Below are positions 30,700 through 41,856 of a stretch of 64,000 bases of DNA, one piece after another. The translations under genes and the position numbers were made by a program. The DNA is from Eublepharis macularius (Eukaryota > Chordata > Lepidosauria > Squamata > Eublepharidae): NCBI RefSeq assembly GCF_028583425.1, contig NC_072806.1, positions 37,494,001 through 37,558,000 on the forward strand, written 5' to 3'. Position 1 is the first letter of the stretch. Each line of letters begins with the position of its first letter. Under the pieces are notes generated by a model. It was not told the DNA's origin. It worked only from the letters and a program-made list of their open reading frames with translations, and did no database searches.

Positions 30700-31146
30700 C
30701 ACAATGTATCCCCTCCCTAAAAACACTTAACCTAGCTCTGGTGTACTTCATCAGAAAAACTGTCCCTTTTGTGCAGCTCTAGAACTAGTTTTACATTTGT
30801 ATTCACACACACCGGAAGCTATCAATCAAAGTACTCAAGCCTTTTGTCTAACCCAGGAACTGACCATTGGAGTCTTTGTTCTAACTGCTAAGAGGACTCT
30901 CCTCCACCTCAGGGCACATTGTACCTATAAAGGTTGAGCCCTGGCCCCGTTCAAATTGAACACGTTTCCGGATCCACAAGCGCTGTCCCCTTGAGGTTCG
31001 CTCTAAGCCTCTTGCCTTGCTGAGGACGCTGGAGGTTTGAAGCTTCTCTCTCTCTCCCCTCACCGCAGACTGGACCCCCTTCTCCAGGATAGGTAGATAT
31101 ATTTACTCCCTCTCACTATCCCCAATTTCTGGCTACATTTCCTAGG

Positions 31147-31197
<51 letters not shown>

Positions 31198-31316
31198 TTA
31201 TTTTCCCCAGTAATTTGTGTGTATATGCATGAAGTTCGTGTGTTCAATAAAAGTTATTGTTTGATATTAAGCACCAGACTCGCTGTTCTATTGTCGGAAG
31301 GGACCTGGTATACAAA
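30700..31316 (+). repeat. LTR-like or promoter-like region (TATA, AATAAA), boundaries uncertain
   Basis: A TATA-type word ('acctataaaggttgag', about 30929) is followed 320 bp later by AATAAA (about 31247, 'ttcaataaaagttattg') and a short tail with 'accagactcgctgttc' ending near 'tggtataca'. This order of signals is typical of a retroviral LTR. No target duplication was found, so the limits are guesses. A (TG)n run at about 31151-31196 sits inside. Confidence 0.45.
31151..31196. repeat. (TG)n microsatellite
   Basis: An uninterrupted run of about 22 TG units. Confidence 0.95.
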
Positions 31317-31579
31317 GGTGACAGATCCCAGTTACTGCCTCTCATTTAGCTGTCTTCCTTGCTAGCTAATTCCCCCATAAATCATATTTATTGCAAGGAG
31401 ACCACTTCAGGTAACAACAGAAGCTAAAAATGGGTGGCAGCAGAGGCTGGAACATTTCTGAGGGGAGCACATGCTCTTCTCACCCCCTGGTCTGACTAGA
31501 TCCTGGTCTGACCCCCACTTGTGGATTCTTGCTGAAGTTTTTAAAATGATGTGTAATAGAGGTACCAGCTGGCAAGCCT

Positions 31580-31800
31580 AAGTGTGTTGTAGTGCTTAGT
31601 GTATCAAACCATGACTATGGATCCTGGGTTCAAATCCCTGCTTAACTACAAAGCATTCTGGGTGACTTTGGCCTAGTAGTCCCTGCCTCTCAACATATCT
31701 TAACTTACAAAGTTGTTGGGAGGAGGGAAGAATCAGGTATGCTGACAAGATCTGTGTGGGGAAAGCAGGATAGAAATGCATAAATAGATAATATTTTCCT
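31580..31800 (+). repeat. tRNA-type SINE, diverged
   Basis: The A-box-like 'tgttgtagtgcttagtgtat' and B-box-like 'tgggttcaaatccctgctt' are followed by 'ttctgggtgactttggccta' and the tail 'ggatagaaatgcataaatag'. It is a degraded but fairly complete copy. Confidence 0.75.
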
Positions 31801-33564
31801 AAATATGGGTAATTTTTTCTGTGAAGAAACATATTATGTAAGAAATTGTCTTCTCAAGGGATTAGCTTTCTACAGCTTTTAAGTTTTCCTGGGCTAAAAA
31901 GTTTAATTTTCACGTAGAGGACAAACTGCATCCCAAAATGCTGCTTTTGCCTAAAAGCCACGTCGACTTACATAGCGTGGCATGCCTGTCCGAAAGCACT
32001 TTTGGCAGCTCGCAGGCTGCAGAGTGGTTCTTCCAGCGAGGATGCATGCCAAATGATCTGAGCTGTTCTGCCAGGCCTTGTTAACTGTTTTACGCCCATT
32101 TGGACCTTCGGTGCCCAGAGAGACTGCCCTGGCTGCCAGGCAGAACTAAGTGTCACTGAGCCGACAGTTTGAGGGGATTTCATCTCTGTGGACAGCCATG
32201 GTAGGAGATGGGCTGAGTTGCCAGCCCCGGGAGTTGTTCTGATTGGATCCCAAAGCCAGGTTAAGTACCTCAAAGCTGCACAAGCAATTAGTACGGGCCA
32301 ATCTAGCAGTCTAATTAGCTTGGAGTGTGGTGCCAAATGGAACCCAGAGGCCAAGCCGCCTTCCTGAAAACAGGTGTCAGCATATTTGCTTTAAGAGGGG
32401 AGAAAATGTTCTGTCCATCCAATTTGACCAATGGTATAGTACATCCTCTCCTTCTTTTTTCCCTGTGAATTATAGTGCAAGAAAGGCTTGCATTTCTTTC
32501 TCCTTTTCCCCATCAAGGTAGCTGTCTTCTCTAGTGTTCTTGTTAAGCTGCTTAGCAAATAGTGCTTTAAAGAGAGAAAAAAAACAATCTAAACAGATTC
32601 CTGTTTTCTCTCTGGCTGTGGCAAACTTGAGTTAAATATGAACAGGGGATTATCTTCTAAAGAATAAAATAGCCAATTTCAACATTAAAGCCATTTCCAG
32701 TTCTCTTTACTCCCCCTTGCCCAAGTACATCAGCTCAAGGAGGCATGTTATTGTGGAGGGAGGTGATGGAAGCTCTTTAGTCTGAAACAAGGAGACATCA
32801 TTTTCACTCCATTTCTCCAAGCCAATCCAAGAAAATACTCCACTGTCTGGGTGAAAACCAGACACCTTGAGTTGCAATCAAGACCAGGACAAAGGCTGAG
32901 AACAACTCCGTGTAGGATGTTGACATTGTGTAGGGGAGAAATTTATTACCTCTGTTTCCAATTTTGAGGTCCCTCTTCTCTTCTTGTCTGAATAATAAAT
33001 CAAGGCTTCAAACTTGGTGATATTAGAAGCAGAAAATGTTGATTCTGAGAAGTTCTCACATAATCCTGATGCATACTCTTCACAGCAGGGTTCATAACAG
33101 CAGGGTTCATAAACAATAAGTTGTCAGCATCTGCATTTATACCTTTCCAGCAATACAAGACAATATTGTTTACAGTACAGAGGATCTCCTATAGGTCTAT
33201 AAACAAACTGTTAGGTCTTCAAATAATCAAATCAAGTTACATGATTTCCTCAATGTGATGGATTGACAGGTCACGACTAGCATTTAGAGAGGTCACGGTA
33301 ATAAAAACATTTTGCATGTCACCATTATGTTTTATAACATAACACAGGAAGGAACATACTCAAGGCCGAGACTAGAAATTGTGGACATAAACACTTTTAA
33401 TCTTTGGTGTGTAATGAAAATTACTTGCAGCGCTTGCTATGTTTTTTCAAGGCCTTTTCGTTGTTATTGTTATTGCTAATTGTAGGAACAAGAGAGTTAA
33501 ACAAAAGGATGCAGAAAGAATTCATTTGTAAACATTAAGTAATCTAGATCAATGAATTTTAGCG
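31801..33564. other. Non-coding stretch, nothing recognised
   Basis: AT-rich DNA with no exon, RNA gene or repeat terminus that I can support. Confidence 0.5.
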
Positions 33565-33569
33565 GGTAT

Positions 33570-34032
33570 TGTCATATATGTCTGTCTACATATCTGCCAT
33601 GAGTATTCTGTGTTCTGTGCTCTGTGCTGATCCACTAAGAGTACAGAAGTTGCATATCAGTGGCCTGTTTGGCTGGGAAGTGTTTATCTTACAGGTGCTG
33701 GCTGTGGTGTCTACTTTTGTTTTCCCAGCCGGTTGAGAATGTGTCCTTGAGGGCTGGCTTGAGCTTCATTTTTTGCTTCTCTCCTCTAGTTCTTCTTTGC
33801 TCCTATCTCAAAGCCCCTTCCACCCCTTTCTGGCTCTTTCGTGCCAGAATCCTAACCGTCCATATCCTACAGGCGAGAACTTGCCCTATAACTAACCTCT
33901 CTAAACCTTTACACGTCACTTCTCCAGTACCCTTGTCTGTGTATGCTGATACTGATGGATCTCTAATAAAGTAACTTTAACTTATACACTGGAGTGTGTG
34001 CGTGGAGTGGATCTAACTGCCGGAACCTGACA
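33570..34032 (+). repeat. 5' LTR of element C
   Basis: It begins tgtcatatatgtctgtc and ends gccggaacctgaca. It has a TATA-like ctataact at about 33896-33903 and AATAAA at about 33964. The self-primer stretch is decayed: acttctccag at about 33917 instead of acttctgccaa. Confidence 0.93.
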
Positions 34033-34034
34033 TT

Positions 34035-34045
34035 TTGGCAGAAGT
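34035..34045 (+). other. Primer-binding site of element C (self-priming type)
   Basis: ttggcagaagt lies 2 nt after the 5' LTR, the same place as in element B. It is the exact reverse complement of acttctgccaa at 40397-40407 in the 3' LTR, again 11 nt with mismatches on both sides. Confidence 0.85.
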
Positions 34046-34950
34046 CCTTTAGATCCTTGGACTTTGTCTTCTATGATTGCTCCATGGCGGAAGTAGCGGA
34101 CCAGAGAACTAACGAGAGGCCAAAGGAACCTACTACCAACATCCTACAGATGTTGGCCTCTGTGGGGAAAGGACTGGGAGCCATTCCCAAGCTTGGGGTG
34201 AATCACAAGGACTGGTTGCTAACTACTCCATGCAAGTGGGCACCCCATAGATCTGGGAATCAGCCAGGCCCAGAGGCGAAGCAGAGGTGTCAAGGCAAGC
34301 TGTTCAATCAGAGGATGATTGACCCAAGGAATTTCTAAAGGGGGATTCGGGAGAACCCAAAAGCGTCTCCATGATCCTAGATCAGAACCAAGCGGTTCCA
34401 GACAACAAGATGATCGGGCTGGACTGGACGACCAACTGGACCCGGATAAATCCCTGGGAACTCTTGTCGGCTCTGATGAGAAGGACCCTAACAAGGGGAA
34501 AGACATCCTCAAACCTAGTGAACCCGTCATTCCTCCTAAGAAGCCATACGATGACATGGAGGATGAGGATGAGTCGAGCGGGAGCGAAACAGAGAGCCCT
34601 GATGTAGCTGAGAGTCTACAGATAGTGCAAAGTGAGATGCAGATCGTTTGGGGGGAGTTGGGCAACCTGAAGTCCGATATGAAGCAAGTGATGGGAGGCC
34701 TACAGGAGCTAATGTGCCACCTGCCCACCCCTGGACCCCCGACCGGCCTGGGGCCAAGTGGAGCCCCCACAGCCCCAACAAGACGAACCCCAGTGGTCCC
34801 ACCACCCCGAGGAGCACCCACCGCACCACTGGTGACACCTCGTGCCACACCACAGCCTCCAGGAGGGCTGGTAGCCCCACTGGGAGTTCCCCCACCTGCC
34901 AGATGGCATAAACTAGAGGCCTGTTTTGAAGGGGACCCCGAGGAACTAGG

Positions 34951-35411
34951 TGTCAGTCCCTGGCAGTTAGGTCCCTTCAAGTTCTCCACAGTTAACACAC
35001 ATGGGTTCCAGTTGAAGTAACTTTATTAGACAGCTACACAGTCCAAAGGCATTACTAGTTATAGGGAAACTTCCTGCCCTTCGGGTCCATTGACATTCTG
35101 GCACAAAAACCCAAAGAAGTTACATGGGAACTGATCAGCTTAGGCTAGACAGAGTACAAAGTGAAATTATCCCAGTCTCTGGGAAAAGATACATCATTCA
35201 CTGCTCGCAGCTCGCCTCCAAGGACACTTGCTAGAAAAGTGAAAGTAAATATTTTCAACAGGTAATGGAGAGGCACCACTGGCTCTCCTGTGTTTCATGT
35301 TAGCAGTTTACACATTCTCAGATGATATAACAGAATACAACTTTAGCAAACAGTTATGATCAGCACAAACTGTAGAACACAATATTGGCAGGTATGCTGG
35401 CATACATGACA
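34951..35411 (-). mobile_element. Solo LTR inserted in gag of element C (antisense)
   Basis: It runs from tgtcagtccctggcag to catacatgaca and is flanked by a perfect 5-bp duplication ctagg (34946-34950 and 35412-35416). Removing it rejoins the capsid domain. On the minus strand it starts tgtcatgtatgccagc, has a TATA-like ctataact and an AATAAA (minus strand, about 35030), and ends aactgccagggactgaca. It therefore resembles the LTR of element C and is a relative from the same chromovirus group. Confidence 0.92.
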
Positions 35412-36208
35412 CTAGGATTCTTCCTAGTACAAGCGATGGAATTCTTCCAAGAGTAGGGTTACACTTTCCCGAACTAACACAGTTGAGTAAGCTCATGGTT
35501 GGGTGGCCCAGCCGCCAAGTGTTATGTCACCCTATATGAAGCTGGAGCCTCAGAGCTGAATGATTTGGAAGCATTTGTGAGGGCCCTCCAAGCTCAATTC
35601 AAGGACCCGCTAGAAGAGGCGTGGGCCAGAACCAAGCTGAAATGAATAAGACAGGGCAACCAGCCCGTGCAAGAGTATGCTGCAGAGTTCTAGCAGTATG
35701 CAGCCAAGGTGCGGGACTGGACAGAGGGGATCAAGATTGAGTTCTTCCGGGCCGGCCTGAACCCCCGAGTTGGTGGCCAAGATGACCCCCGAGCTTTGCT
35801 GGGATAAATCTAACTCATGTGTGAGGTGGAGAATCGGGAGCAAGTAGTTAAACTTCTGAAAATGTACCACCAAGTGGGGGTGTGGAGAATCCACCCAGAA
35901 GGGGCCCCAAGAGAGAAGAGGCTCCTGAAAATGCAGTCTCCAGAGATGGAGAAGGCCACTCAGATGAGACGGGGACTTTGCCTCCAGTGCAGGGGAATTG
36001 GCCACTTTGCAGCCGACTGCCCCAGGGGGAACAAAGAACCACTGGAGAAACCTACGGCTGTGCAGAAGACTTGAGCATCAACTAAGAAGTTCTCCCATAA
36101 ACCATCTAAGAGACGGGGCGAAGCTGCGACCGGCTTAGATGTGGGAGGGAACCTGGAACCTTCAAGCAGAGATCCTTCTGAGGAGGAAGAAGGCTCCCCT
36201 GCACTGGT

Positions 36209-36215
36209 GGGAAAT
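36209..36215 (+). promoter_or_regulatory. Relic -1 frameshift site GGGAAAT of element C
   Basis: In the gag frame it reads G GGA AAT, six codons before the gag stop at 36231. This is exactly the same distance as in element B. Z is T instead of C, still a permitted slippery heptamer. The last gag residues, GNATNLL, resemble GNEMDLL of element B. Confidence 0.75.
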
Positions 36216-36304
36216 GCCACCAACCTGCTGTGAGGAGGCCCCACTGGCAGATCACAGAGGAACCAGCACCCACTGAGGTGAGACCCAAAGGGGTTTTGCT
36301 TTAC

Positions 36305-39300
36305 ATGCCAGTGACTCTAGTTAATCCCCGGAGGGGACTCACATTCGAGTGCATGCTCTAATTGACTCGGGATGCACTCAAGATTTGATTGCCCCTGCGC
36401 TAGTTACAAGACTGGGGCTAAATGTGTGTAAATTAGCCCACCCCTTAATTTTCAAACAAATGGATAAGTCGTGAATGAATGAGGCTCCCCGCAGCTACGA
36501 GACTGAATTAACCCCCATGGGAATGGGAGTCATTGAAAAGCCAGGAGCTTTATAGTTACCGAAACCACCAAATTCCCCATGGTGCTGGGACTATGAAGAC
36601 TATGGGACCATGACCCATATGTAAGGTGGAAGACGGGTGAGCTATGCTTTGCGGGAGGGAGCTGCCAAGACCATGAGTGGAATAAAGAGTGGGGGCGGAC
36701 TGCCCCCCATCTCCCGGAGGTGTCGTTACTAAGTTGGGAGGAGCAAGGGCAAATCCCTCCAGAATACCGTGATTTGAGGCAAGTGTTCGATGAAAAAGAG
36801 GCGGATGAACTTCCCCGCCATAGGGCTATGCACTGTGCCACTGAACTCATCCTGGGGCAGAAACTGCCCAAAGGGAAACTGTACTCTATGACCCCTATCG
36901 AGCGGGAGGAGCTATAGAAGTTCATCGACAAGAACTCAGCTAGGGGCTTTATCCGTCCCACCAGTTCCCCGCATGCCTCCCCTGTACTGTTCCAAAAGAA
37001 AATGGATGGAGGGTTGAGACTTTGTACCGATTATAGAGGGATCAATGCAGTGTCAATGTCCAATGCCTACCCTCTTCCCCTCATCAAGGACCTTCTGAGT
37101 GTGGTTACCCAAGGGAAGATCTTTTCTAAACTGGACTTAAGGGATGCATACTTTTGAGTAAGAATCAAAGAAGGGGATGAATGGAAAACCGCATTCAACA
37201 CCACGATGGGACAGTTCGAATACCGGGTCATGCCTTTCATATTACAAGGGGCACCGGGGTTTTTTTATGAATTTAATTAACGAGGTTTTACATAAATACC
37301 TGTACAAAGGTGTGGTGGTTTATCTTGATGATGTGTTGATCTATTCGCAAGATTATGAATCCCATGTCAAAATGGGTGAAAGGTACTGAAAGCTCTATTG
37401 GACAATAATTTACCTGCAAAGTTATCCAAATGTGAATTTCACAAGGAGGAATTGGATTTCCTGGGATATAGAATATCGGGACAGGGGCTGAAAATGGACC
37501 CCGCTAAGATACCAGTAGTAGTCGGATGGGAACCCCCCAAAACAAGGAGACAATTACAATTGTTTCTGGGCTTTGCTAACTTTTACTGACCTTTTATAAG
37601 GAACTTCGCCCAGGTCTCTCTGCCCCTGATGGACTTGCTGAAAACTAAGGGGAAAGGGCAGCAAGGGGTATAGCCAAATGCTAAACTGAACTGGACACAA
37701 GACTTTCAGGATGCATTTGAGTGCTTGAAAACCTTATTTACATCCGAGCCCGCTCTGTGGCACCCTGATGAAAATTGCAAGTTCATTGTGCAAGTAGACA
37801 CTAGCGACATAGCCATAGGGGGAGTTTTACTACAAGAGGATGATGAAGGCAAATTACACCCCTGCGCTTATGTCTCAAAAAAATTCCCAGAGGCTAAATG
37901 CCACTGGGCCGTGTGGGATAAAGAGGCCTCGGCTGTTAAATTAGCCCTACGTACCTGGAGGCACTGGTTAGAAGGGGCTGAGCCATTTGAAGTATGGACA
38001 GATCATAAAAATTTAGAAGCGCTGTGGACCCTGTGCAGATTGAATGCCAGACAGTTGAACTGGGCAGAGTTCTTCTCCAAGTTCAATTTTGTGTTAAATC
38101 CTCCCTGGGAAATCTAATTTTCTAGTGCATGCCCTTTCCCGCATGACCCAACATGACAGCCTGAGGGAGGAAAGAGCGGGCACCATGTTCTCACCAGCAC
38201 AGTTGTGGGGGGAGCGGTGACTACTTGAAGCCAGGCAAAGTATGCAAAACATAATACTGACCAGAAGGTGTGGGAGGAAAAGGTAAAAAGAGAGACAGAA
38301 AAAGAGGGGGGAAGAACTGCCAAAAAATGAACTAGAAAAAGGTGAAAATGGCAGCTGATACAGACATGGTAAAATGTACACCCCAGCTAGCCTGAGGGGG
38401 GGGGGGAATCTTAAAGAACTGTCATGACTCCAAGCTAGCTGGACATTTTGGGTATGTAAAAACATTGCACCTATTGCTGAGACAGTTCTGGTGGCCCAAT
38501 ATGAGACAGGACATTTCTCAGTATGTATCTTCTTGCCAAGTATGCTTGATGGGGAAAAAAAGAGGGGGGAAACCACCCAGACTACTACGACCCTTGGAAA
38601 CCCCCTCCTGACTGTGGGCAACAGTATCAGTGGATTTTATTACTGATCTTCCCCCTTCTAAGGGAAAAACTGTGATTCTGGTGGTGGTGGATTTATTTTC
38701 CAAGCAAGCCCATTTCATCCCATGTTCCAAAATCCTGACTGCCAAAAACTGGCCACCCTCTTCATGCAGCACGTAGTCAGGCTGCACTCATTTCCAGAGA
38801 AAGTAATTTCCGACCGAGGAGTACAGTTCGTTGCCAAATTTTGGCGGGAGCTAATGAAAGTGGTGGGGATTGAAAAGGGACTTAGCTCCGTCCGTCATCC
38901 CGAGACCGATGGCCAAACTGAAAGGGTTAATCAAGTGTTGGAACAGTTCTTACGTTGCTATATCAATTACCAACAGGACAACTGGACAGACTTCCTAGTT
39001 CTTGCAGAATATTGTTACAATAATTCAGTACATAGTTCAACAGGGGCTTCCCCTTTTATGATCTTTAAGTATTTGAAAGGCTGTCATTTGAAGGAGGGCA
39101 GGGAGCTGTTCCAGTTGGCAACAGAGGGTAGGACCTGAAACAATGGGCTTAAATTACATGCACAAAGGTGCCGGCTGGATATTAGGAAAAACTTTTTCAC
39201 AGTCAGAGAAGTTCAAAAGTGGAATCAGCTGCCTAGGGAGGTGGTGAGCTCCCCCTCACTGGCAGTTTTCAAGATGAGGCTGGATGAATACTTGTCAGAG

Positions 39301-40008
39301 ATGCTTTAGGCTGATCCTGCACTGGGCAGGGGGTTGGACTAGATGGTCTGTATGGCTTCTTCCAACTCTATGATTCTATGATTCTATGATCACTCAGGGC
39401 TATGAGGGCACTGCAATGCCATTTGTCAAGACCCGCCCCCCCCCAACACAAAACCTGGGGACTTTTCAGAATGGTGGTCCAAACTAACAAACCAATGGGG
39501 GGGGGGTAATAAAGAAAGCTGTGGATAAAGCAAAAGAGGACTATAAAAAACAGGTGGACAAAAAGAGGTCTAATCCATGGACTTTGCAAGTGAGGGACTA
39601 TGTGTATATTTCCACAAAGAATCTGAGGGGAGAGCAAACAAGTAAAAAACTGGCTTGGAAATTCTTGGGATCTTTCCCAGTAAAGCAAGTAATTAATGAG
39701 GTAACTGTAGAAGTACAATTATCAAAGAATCTGAGAAAAGTTCACCCTGTATTTCATTTCAGCCTCCTGAAGAAAGCTCCCCCTCCTGACAAATGCCACC
39801 CGAACCGAGGAGTTCCCCCCCACTACCGGTGGATGGACAACCACATTATGAAGTCGAAGATATTCTGGACTCTAAACTGCAACATGGAGAACTTTTTTAT
39901 TTGATTCAATGGGTCCATTTTGATAAAAGTAATGTGGAATGGGTAAAAGCCCCTAATCTTGTACGTAGATTTCATAAAGCCTACACTGAAAAACCCGGCC
40001 CCTCGTGA
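36305..40008 (+). pseudogene. pol: pol pseudogene of element C
   Basis: It starts MPVTLVNP and holds, in order, protease LIDSGCTQDLIAPALV (a frameshift precedes it), RT with a frameshift before YLDDVLIYSQ (about 37320), RNase H (VDTSDIAIGG, EVWTDHKNLEAL), the zinc region (FGYVKTLH, SCQVCLMGKK), integrase core with VVVDLFSKQ, ISDRGVQF and HPETDGQTERVNQ, and the C-terminal part ending at TGA 40006-40008 with a chromodomain relic (HYEVEDILDSK). Many stops and shifts are present. A CR1 3' end at 39064-39391 splits the integrase after the catalytic glutamate. Confidence 0.93.
39064..39391 (+). repeat. CR1 LINE 3' end inserted in pol of element C
   Basis: It contains a CR1-type tail: 'cggctggatattaggaaaaa', 'ggaatcagctgcctagggag', 'ggttggactagatggtctgt' and the terminal (attctatg)n repeat. 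The word tatgatc stands on both sides (39057-39063 and 39385-39391), which is ambiguous because the tail itself has that repeat. Removing the insert rejoins pol. Confidence 0.92.
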
Positions 40009-40037
40009 GGTGGGGGGGCATCTCCGGGGAGGCAGTA

Positions 40038-40520
40038 TGTCATATATGTCTGTCTACATACCTGCCATGAGTATTCTGTGCTCTGTGCTGATCCTCTGAG
40101 AGTACAGAAGTTGCATATCAGTGGCCTGTTTGGCTGGGAAGTGTTTATCTTACAGGTGCTGGCTGTGGTGTCTACTTTTGTTTTCGCAGCCGCTTGAGAA
40201 TGTGTCCTTGAGGGCCAGCTTGAGCCTGGGAACTGAAAATGACTTCATTTTTTGCTTCTCTCCTCCAGTTCTTCTTTGCTCCTTTCTCAAAACCCCTCCC
40301 TCACCTTCCTGGCTCTTTCGCACCAGAATCCTAACCGTCCATATCCTACAGGCGGGAACTCGCCCTATGACTAACCCCTCCAAACCTTTACACGTCACTT
40401 CTGCCAATACCCTTGTCTGTGTATGCGGGTACTGATGGATCTCTAATAAAGTGACTTTAAGTCATACACTGGAGTGTGTGCAGTGGAGTGCTATGGGGAT
40501 CTCACCGCCAGAACCTGACC
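40038..40520 (+). repeat. 3' LTR of element C
   Basis: It begins tgtcatatatgtctgtc and ends gccagaacctgacc; the last base has changed from the expected A. It keeps the self-primer stretch acttctgccaa (40397-40407) and AATAAA (about 40444). The sequence 'ctgggaactgaaaatgac' region near 40227-40241 is absent from the 5' LTR. Confidence 0.92.
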
Positions 40521-40582
40521 GGTATACAGGGGACTCCCCCGAATTCCCTAACTCATTGTTAACAATCTTCTTCTTACCCTCC

Positions 40583-40670
40583 ATGCATCTGACGAAGAGA
40601 ACTGTGATTCTTGAAAGCTTATGCTACAGTAAAGTGGGTTAGTCTTAAAGGTGCTACTGGATTCTTTTCT
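40583..40670 (+). repeat. Dispersed tail repeat with hammerhead-like core (plus strand)
   Basis: The block 'catctgacgaagagaactg', 'cttgaaagcttatgctac' and 'ttagtcttaaaggtgctact' matches a common vertebrate tail repeat, present in reverse at about 62145-62190. The words ctgacga and gaaa with a weak hairpin between them resemble a hammerhead ribozyme core, but helices I and III are not convincing. Confidence 0.5.
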
Positions 40671-40840
40671 ATATTGTTAACAATGACATACATGGTCGAT
40701 TGAGAGAAAGGTTTATGCCCACCCTGAGACCATGCTAAGAACTACGTAGCCCAGAAGTAAGTTTCTTTTTCCCCTGGCTGTCTAGCTTGTATGCTTGCAG
40801 GAACCATATCTCTGTCAAAAGCAGACAAGAGGCTTCTGGC

Positions 40841-41296
40841 TAGAGTTCCCAGGTGCCCACCAATAGTGGGCAAACTCCTGGGGATATGCCCCCTTGTCCA
40901 CCGATTGCCCAGTGATCAGTGGGAGGTGCTCCCGGAGGTTGCCCGAAACCTGCAGGCACCTCAGGAATGCACATTGTGTGCACACTCCCAACAGTCATAA
41001 TGATGTCACTTCCGGAAGTGACATCATTGCTCTGGCCATGGGACTGTTCCTGCACTTCATTTGGGGATGATTTGGGCCCCAAATGGGCTGAATCGGCCCT
41101 GTGCAGAGTGCGGGAGCACTCACATGGCCGGTGCGGAGACGTCACTTCTGGAAGTGATGTCATCGCGTCAGCCTCAGGGTGCGTACGCAAAGTGCATCAG
41201 CCCCGGGGCACGCGTGCAAAGGGTGAGCCCAAGCACAAGGGAAGTGCCAGGGTCTCCACCCTCCCAGCAGGAGGTGAGAGGGACCTGGCCACCCTA
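40841..41296 (+). mobile_element. GC-rich hAT-like MITE
   Basis: It starts 'tagagttcccaggtgccc' and ends 'gacctggccaccctat', inverted and imperfect. The flanks cttctggc and ttggtggc match at five of eight. It holds two near-palindromes: 'gtcacttccggaagtgacat' and 'gtcacttctggaagtgatgt'. Same family as 41857-42248. Confidence 0.6.
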
Positions 41297-41848
41297 TTGG
41301 TGGCTCTTTAAAGACTACCAGATTTATTGTGGCAAGTGGTGTTTTAAAACTTGCCTGGGCCTGAGCAACGTAATTCTCAGTCCTCAAATCAAGGGTAGCT
41401 CGTAGGGCTATGGCTGCGTCGTTCACACCTGCATAAGGCGGGCCCCAGGGTAGGACTGCTGTACCTGGGTTTGGGCCTGTGTAAGTTGGTAACTCCCTCA
41501 CAGGTATAAGAATTAAGGCTGTCCCTTTCTGGCTGGCTTTTTCAACTAGGATGAAATATATTCATTTTAAAGTGAGCTTCTGAGTGTCCTTTCATTTCTT
41601 GACTAGTTCTCTGAATATTTTATTCAGTCGTGTGGTTTCTGAGCTGCTGTTACCTTCCCTAAGTCCTACAGTGCAGTGAGGTCTGCCACTTTTCCCGGCA
41701 CTCAGGTCCTAAGAAGGGTGGAGCCTATACGGTAGGACCTCATAGGTCAGGGAGGAGCCTGATGGGATGGGGCGGGGCCTAGTGGGGACTGGAGAAGTGA
41801 CCTGGTGGCTCAGACTGGAGCCGGGTGAATATGGGTGCTAAAGCTAAC
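41297..41848. other. Non-coding stretch, nothing recognised
   Basis: No exon or repeat terminus was recognised. Confidence 0.5.
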
Positions 41849-41856
41849 AGCCACAC

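Larger units (their letters stand above)
34085..36233 (+). pseudogene. gag: gag pseudogene of element C
   Basis: It starts at ATG 34085 (MAEVADQRTNER). A frameshift near 34320-34340 moves the frame to one that reads through acidic and proline-rich segments to EGDPEELG at about 34930. There a solo LTR interrupts the capsid domain; the domain resumes at 35417 with FFLVQAMEFFQE-like sequence and several stops. A CCHC knuckle CLQCRGIGHFAADCP is intact near 35980-36025. The gag frame ends with TGA at 36231-36233. Several frameshifts and stops exclude function. Confidence 0.9.
33570..40520 (+). mobile_element. Element C: old, broken Ty3/gypsy chromovirus
   Basis: This 6,951-bp element has LTRs at both ends and a perfect 5-bp target duplication ggtat (33565-33569 and 40521-40525). 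The LTRs differ at many positions and by several indels, including a 15-bp stretch in the 3' LTR absent from the 5' LTR, so insertion is much older than element B. The order is LTR, self-primer site, gag, pol with integrase and chromodomain relic, LTR. A solo LTR (34951-35411, antisense) and a CR1 3' end (39064-39391) have inserted into it. It is close to element A in sequence. Confidence 0.95.

Noticed and set aside
34219..34998. 259-codon minus-strand frame
   Set aside because: It is the antisense of gag in element C and has the same repeat-driven composition.
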